Shown piece after piece: positions 61,954 to 64,000 of a stretch of DNA of 64,000 nt. The position numbers and the translations under genes were made by a program. The stretch covers positions 34,741,574 to 34,805,573 of the forward strand of contig CM063114.1 in the NCBI GenBank assembly GCA_031841125.1, written 5' to 3'. Source of the stretch: Acanthococcus lagerstroemiae (Eukaryota; Arthropoda; Insecta; Hemiptera; Eriococcidae). The notes beneath the pieces were generated by a model, which had not been told where the DNA came from, ran no database searches, and saw only the letters and a list, made by a program, of their open reading frames with translations. How positions within the stretch are numbered: the stretch's first letter is position 1; every line of letters begins with the position of its first letter.

Positions 61954-62133
61954 TAGGGCTCTATAGTTTCACCTGAGTATACTAAGCCACCATTTTGGTT
62001 CATACTGCGCCCGTCGATGCCGAATTGACTACGCGGTAGGCGGTACGCACCGCATAGTCGGATTCGGCATCCACGGGCGCAGTATGAACCAAAATGGTGG
62101 CTCAGTATACCCAGGTGAAACTATAGAGCCCTA
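61954..62133. mobile_element. TAGGGC fold-back element E7 (180 bp), 7-bp target duplication
   Basis: Ends TAGGGCTCTATAG and complement, flanked by CTAAAAC on both sides (61947-61953, 62134-62140). The arms, including CTGAGTATACTAAGCCACCA and complement, pair over about 65 bp. The core carries a small duplication (GCGGTAGGCGGTACGC). CCATTTTGG in the left arm and CCAAAATGG in the right. Confidence 0.9.
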
Positions 62134-62174
62134 CTAAAACGAAAGTGAAAACAAAAATGTGACGCGCTATTCCG

Positions 62175-62450
62175 CTATTCGCATCAGGCCAAAGCATCAG
62201 GCTAGTGAACTAGGAGCGCTAATGTTTTCCCCCTTCCCCTTTCAGCCACTATATTGTACACTAGAAAATTCATCATAAGAAATTTTCGTTTTCAACTACT
62301 TTGAACTTACACTTTTCTTGTACTTGTGATAATAAGTAAAAAAACTTATTAGGACTAGTTGCTAAAAGTTCGTTTTAGAGGACGTAGAAAGATTTTTATT
62401 ACCATGAGCTCTTAATATGGCTATTCTATAATGATCCCATTTTCAGTCAG
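62175..62450. repeat. dispersed repeat, uninterrupted copy
   Basis: Aligns with 45193-45305 plus 45698-45850. It keeps a single CTTTGAAC (62299-62306) where the other copy has the hAT-type insertion. It has a small local duplication near its left end (GCATCAGGC twice). Confidence 0.85.
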
Positions 62451-62617
62451 CTTCCTGATTTCGCCACTCGTTGCGCCCACCGGGGATGTATGCCAGCTAG
62501 ATATTCAGAGATCTCATGGTCAGTGATAATTCTCTATTACAAAAACCTTATTGCAAAATTTTGAGTGCTTAAAACGGTGAAATTTGACCATCACGGTTGA
62601 ATTTGTTCGATGTTCAA

Positions 62618-62712
62618 TTTCAGTTTTCCAATTTCTTCTGTCAGAAGCTCAGAACACTCAGCGAAAACTGCATCATACTACAAACTGATAAGAAAAATGT
62701 AAACATTGTGAA
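62618..62712. repeat. dispersed repeat shared with 13647-13690 and 26972-27040
   Basis: CAGTTTTCCAATTTCTTCTG matches the 3' part of the 2.5-kb repeats. CATACTACAAACTGATAAGA matches 26997-27016. Here the two parts are contiguous, suggesting this is the older, uninterrupted arrangement. Confidence 0.7.
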
Positions 62713-63673
62713 AGCCCTATAGCCTATAGCCCTTCTACAATTTGCACAGCTTAATCGTCATGTCCGTCTACTGTTTTTTATATGTTCTCTGGTTCCCTGC
62801 GTAGTGTTTTTTATTACAAGTTGAAAGTTGTATGTATGTCTTCTCATCATTCATTATTGCTTCGTAATTCCCGAATTTGAATTTAAGTCAATCTACTATC
62901 GTACTAATTGTGATCTGCAAACTGTAATGCCACTGAGAATTTTCATATTCTATGACATTTTTTGTGTTCATTCAACTAATTTTTCGTTTTAATTCTCTGT
63001 TGTGTGGGTAGGAATCCGAGTTGCCTCACGTTATCTTCGTCGCAGTAATGTAACGCGATTGGGAAATGTTGGAACGTATTCGTAGTTGATTCAATAATTT
63101 TATGTTTCAGGTAATAACGTAAACCTACTCGTTTCGATGATTGTTGGTTGTTGTACCCTTTGCATCTTGGCTACAGGGAACTTCCCAACTCGACACTAGC
63201 TCAGCAGTTAGTTGGGTGACTCCTTACGTCAGTTATCGTCCAATTTCGAACGCAGTTTAGAAATTAGTCAGATAGAAAATGTGTTAACTGAACGGCGATC
63301 GGTTAAACTCCGAGTGAGTACAGTAAAATGGAGACTCCGTTTTCGTCGCTCGTCGGGTGACTCGACTGTAGAATACGTTACCCGTACCCGAAATTGACGG
63401 CTCTGGGAAAAGTTTTTTTTTTTCGTTTGAGGAACGTATTATCGAAGATGAGATTGGATCGTTCGCGGTTTGCGGATGTTTACTCGACGTCATTACTGAA
63501 ATTACGCGATGTGAAAATGACTAAGGAGAATCGCGTTTCCTTCTTTCATTATACACCGATACTTGATGTCTTGATTCCTTACGAATTCTAACCTTGTATA
63601 CTCGGGATTTCAGACGTCCAGACTGGAAATTGTAGCGGAGTGAGAGCTAGGTACCGGCAACTTCGATTTCAAG
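62713..63673. other. region upstream of the DESI2-like gene
   Basis: About 1 kb, AT-rich on the left and more CpG-rich near 63250-63650, where promoter and 5' UTR are expected. Short open frames near 63212-63397 and 63394-63591 look like chance. No TATA box was recognised. Confidence 0.4.
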
Positions 63674-63923
63674 ATGGCTCGAGAACCCGTGTATCTAAAT
63701 GTATATGACATGGTAAGCGATATCAGTGGTACCTACTTATTAGGCCATAGTTTATGGAATGTTATATAATTCGTTGATAATGTATTCGTAACCCAAGACA
63801 ATTGCCACTGTGTTTCATTAATCTGTCTGTCGATGTTTGTTGGATTCTAGTATTGGATCAACGAATATACGACACCCATAGGACTCGGAGTCTATCACTC
63901 TGGTGTTGAAGTTTACGGTGTGG
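63674..63923 (+). CDS. DESI2: DESI2-like PPPDE peptidase, first two coding exons (partial)
   Basis: Start of a PPPDE-fold thiol peptidase of the desumoylating isopeptidase type. Exon 1 (63674-63712) encodes MAREPVYLNVYDM. Exon 2 (63851-63923) encodes YWINEYTTPIGLGVYHSGVEVYGV. YDMYW(I/M)NEYT and G(L/I)GV(Y/F)HSG(V/I)EVYG are hallmark DESI2 wording, and the His of HSG is the catalytic histidine; the Cys lies further downstream, outside the window. Introns are GT-AG and phases fit (0, then 1). The second donor could be GTACGT at 63924 or GTGTGG six bases earlier. The rest of the gene is beyond the right edge. Confidence 0.88.
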
Positions 63924-64000
63924 GTACGTTTGAATAGTTGGATTATATTACGCGTTTACGTAGGCTATCAAAAAGATTGAAAAATACTTACTTCGCTTTC

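Overview
This window is eukaryotic nuclear DNA from an arthropod, most likely an insect. Genes are split into many short exons with GT-AG introns, there are no operons, and CpG is not obviously depleted. The best lineage clue is a baboon-type (Activin/TGF-beta type I) receptor gene with three interchangeable ligand-binding exons, an arrangement known from insects. I could not narrow the lineage further from sequence alone.

Layout. 0-11.5 kb, minus strand: 5' part of the baboon-like receptor gene. It has a signal-peptide exon, a first ectodomain exon, three mutually exclusive second ectodomain exons and a transmembrane/GS exon; the kinase exons lie beyond the left edge. 11.7-26.7 kb: a THAP9/P-element-type transposase gene in many exons, bracketed by two 2.5-kb direct repeats. 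28.3-37.6 kb, plus: complete GTPBP1 (11 exons), with a 5'-truncated non-LTR retrotransposon and other repeats in its introns. 40.9-44.1 kb, minus: an mTERF-family mitochondrial gene with an unresolved 5' end. 44.5-47.2 kb: a dense nest of fold-back and hAT-type non-autonomous elements. 47.7-51.0 kb, plus: complete cytosolic asparaginyl-tRNA synthetase (11 exons). 52.3-53.2 kb, minus: intronless, frameshifted retrocopy of C-terminal Src kinase. 56.0-59.3 kb, minus: complete CCT8 (10 exons). 59.5-62.7 kb: a second repeat cluster with a dead mariner with long inverted repeats, a hAT-type MITE and another fold-back element. 63.7 kb to the right edge, plus: first exons of a DESI2-like PPPDE peptidase.

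The housekeeping genes are unrelated in function (signalling, GTPase/mRNA quality control, mitochondrial transcription, tRNA charging, protein folding, deSUMOylation-type peptidase). Exon joins were tested by phase: nearly all GTPBP1, AsnRS, CCT8, baboon and mTERF exons join with GT-AG introns in a consistent reading frame.

The most unusual content is a family of about 165-180 bp fold-back elements, seen seven times. They have TAG...CTA ends and 7-bp target duplications. Their arms differ from copy to copy but stay self-complementary within each copy, and each arm carries a YY1/Pho-like GCCAT core. Also notable are the symmetrical phase-1 micro-exons of the THAP transposase, a templated fold-back insertion at its stop codon, and an empty paralogous site that proves one hAT-type insertion. 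The two 2.5-kb repeats switch abruptly from indel-riddled to almost perfect identity, which may mark an assembly or gene-conversion boundary.
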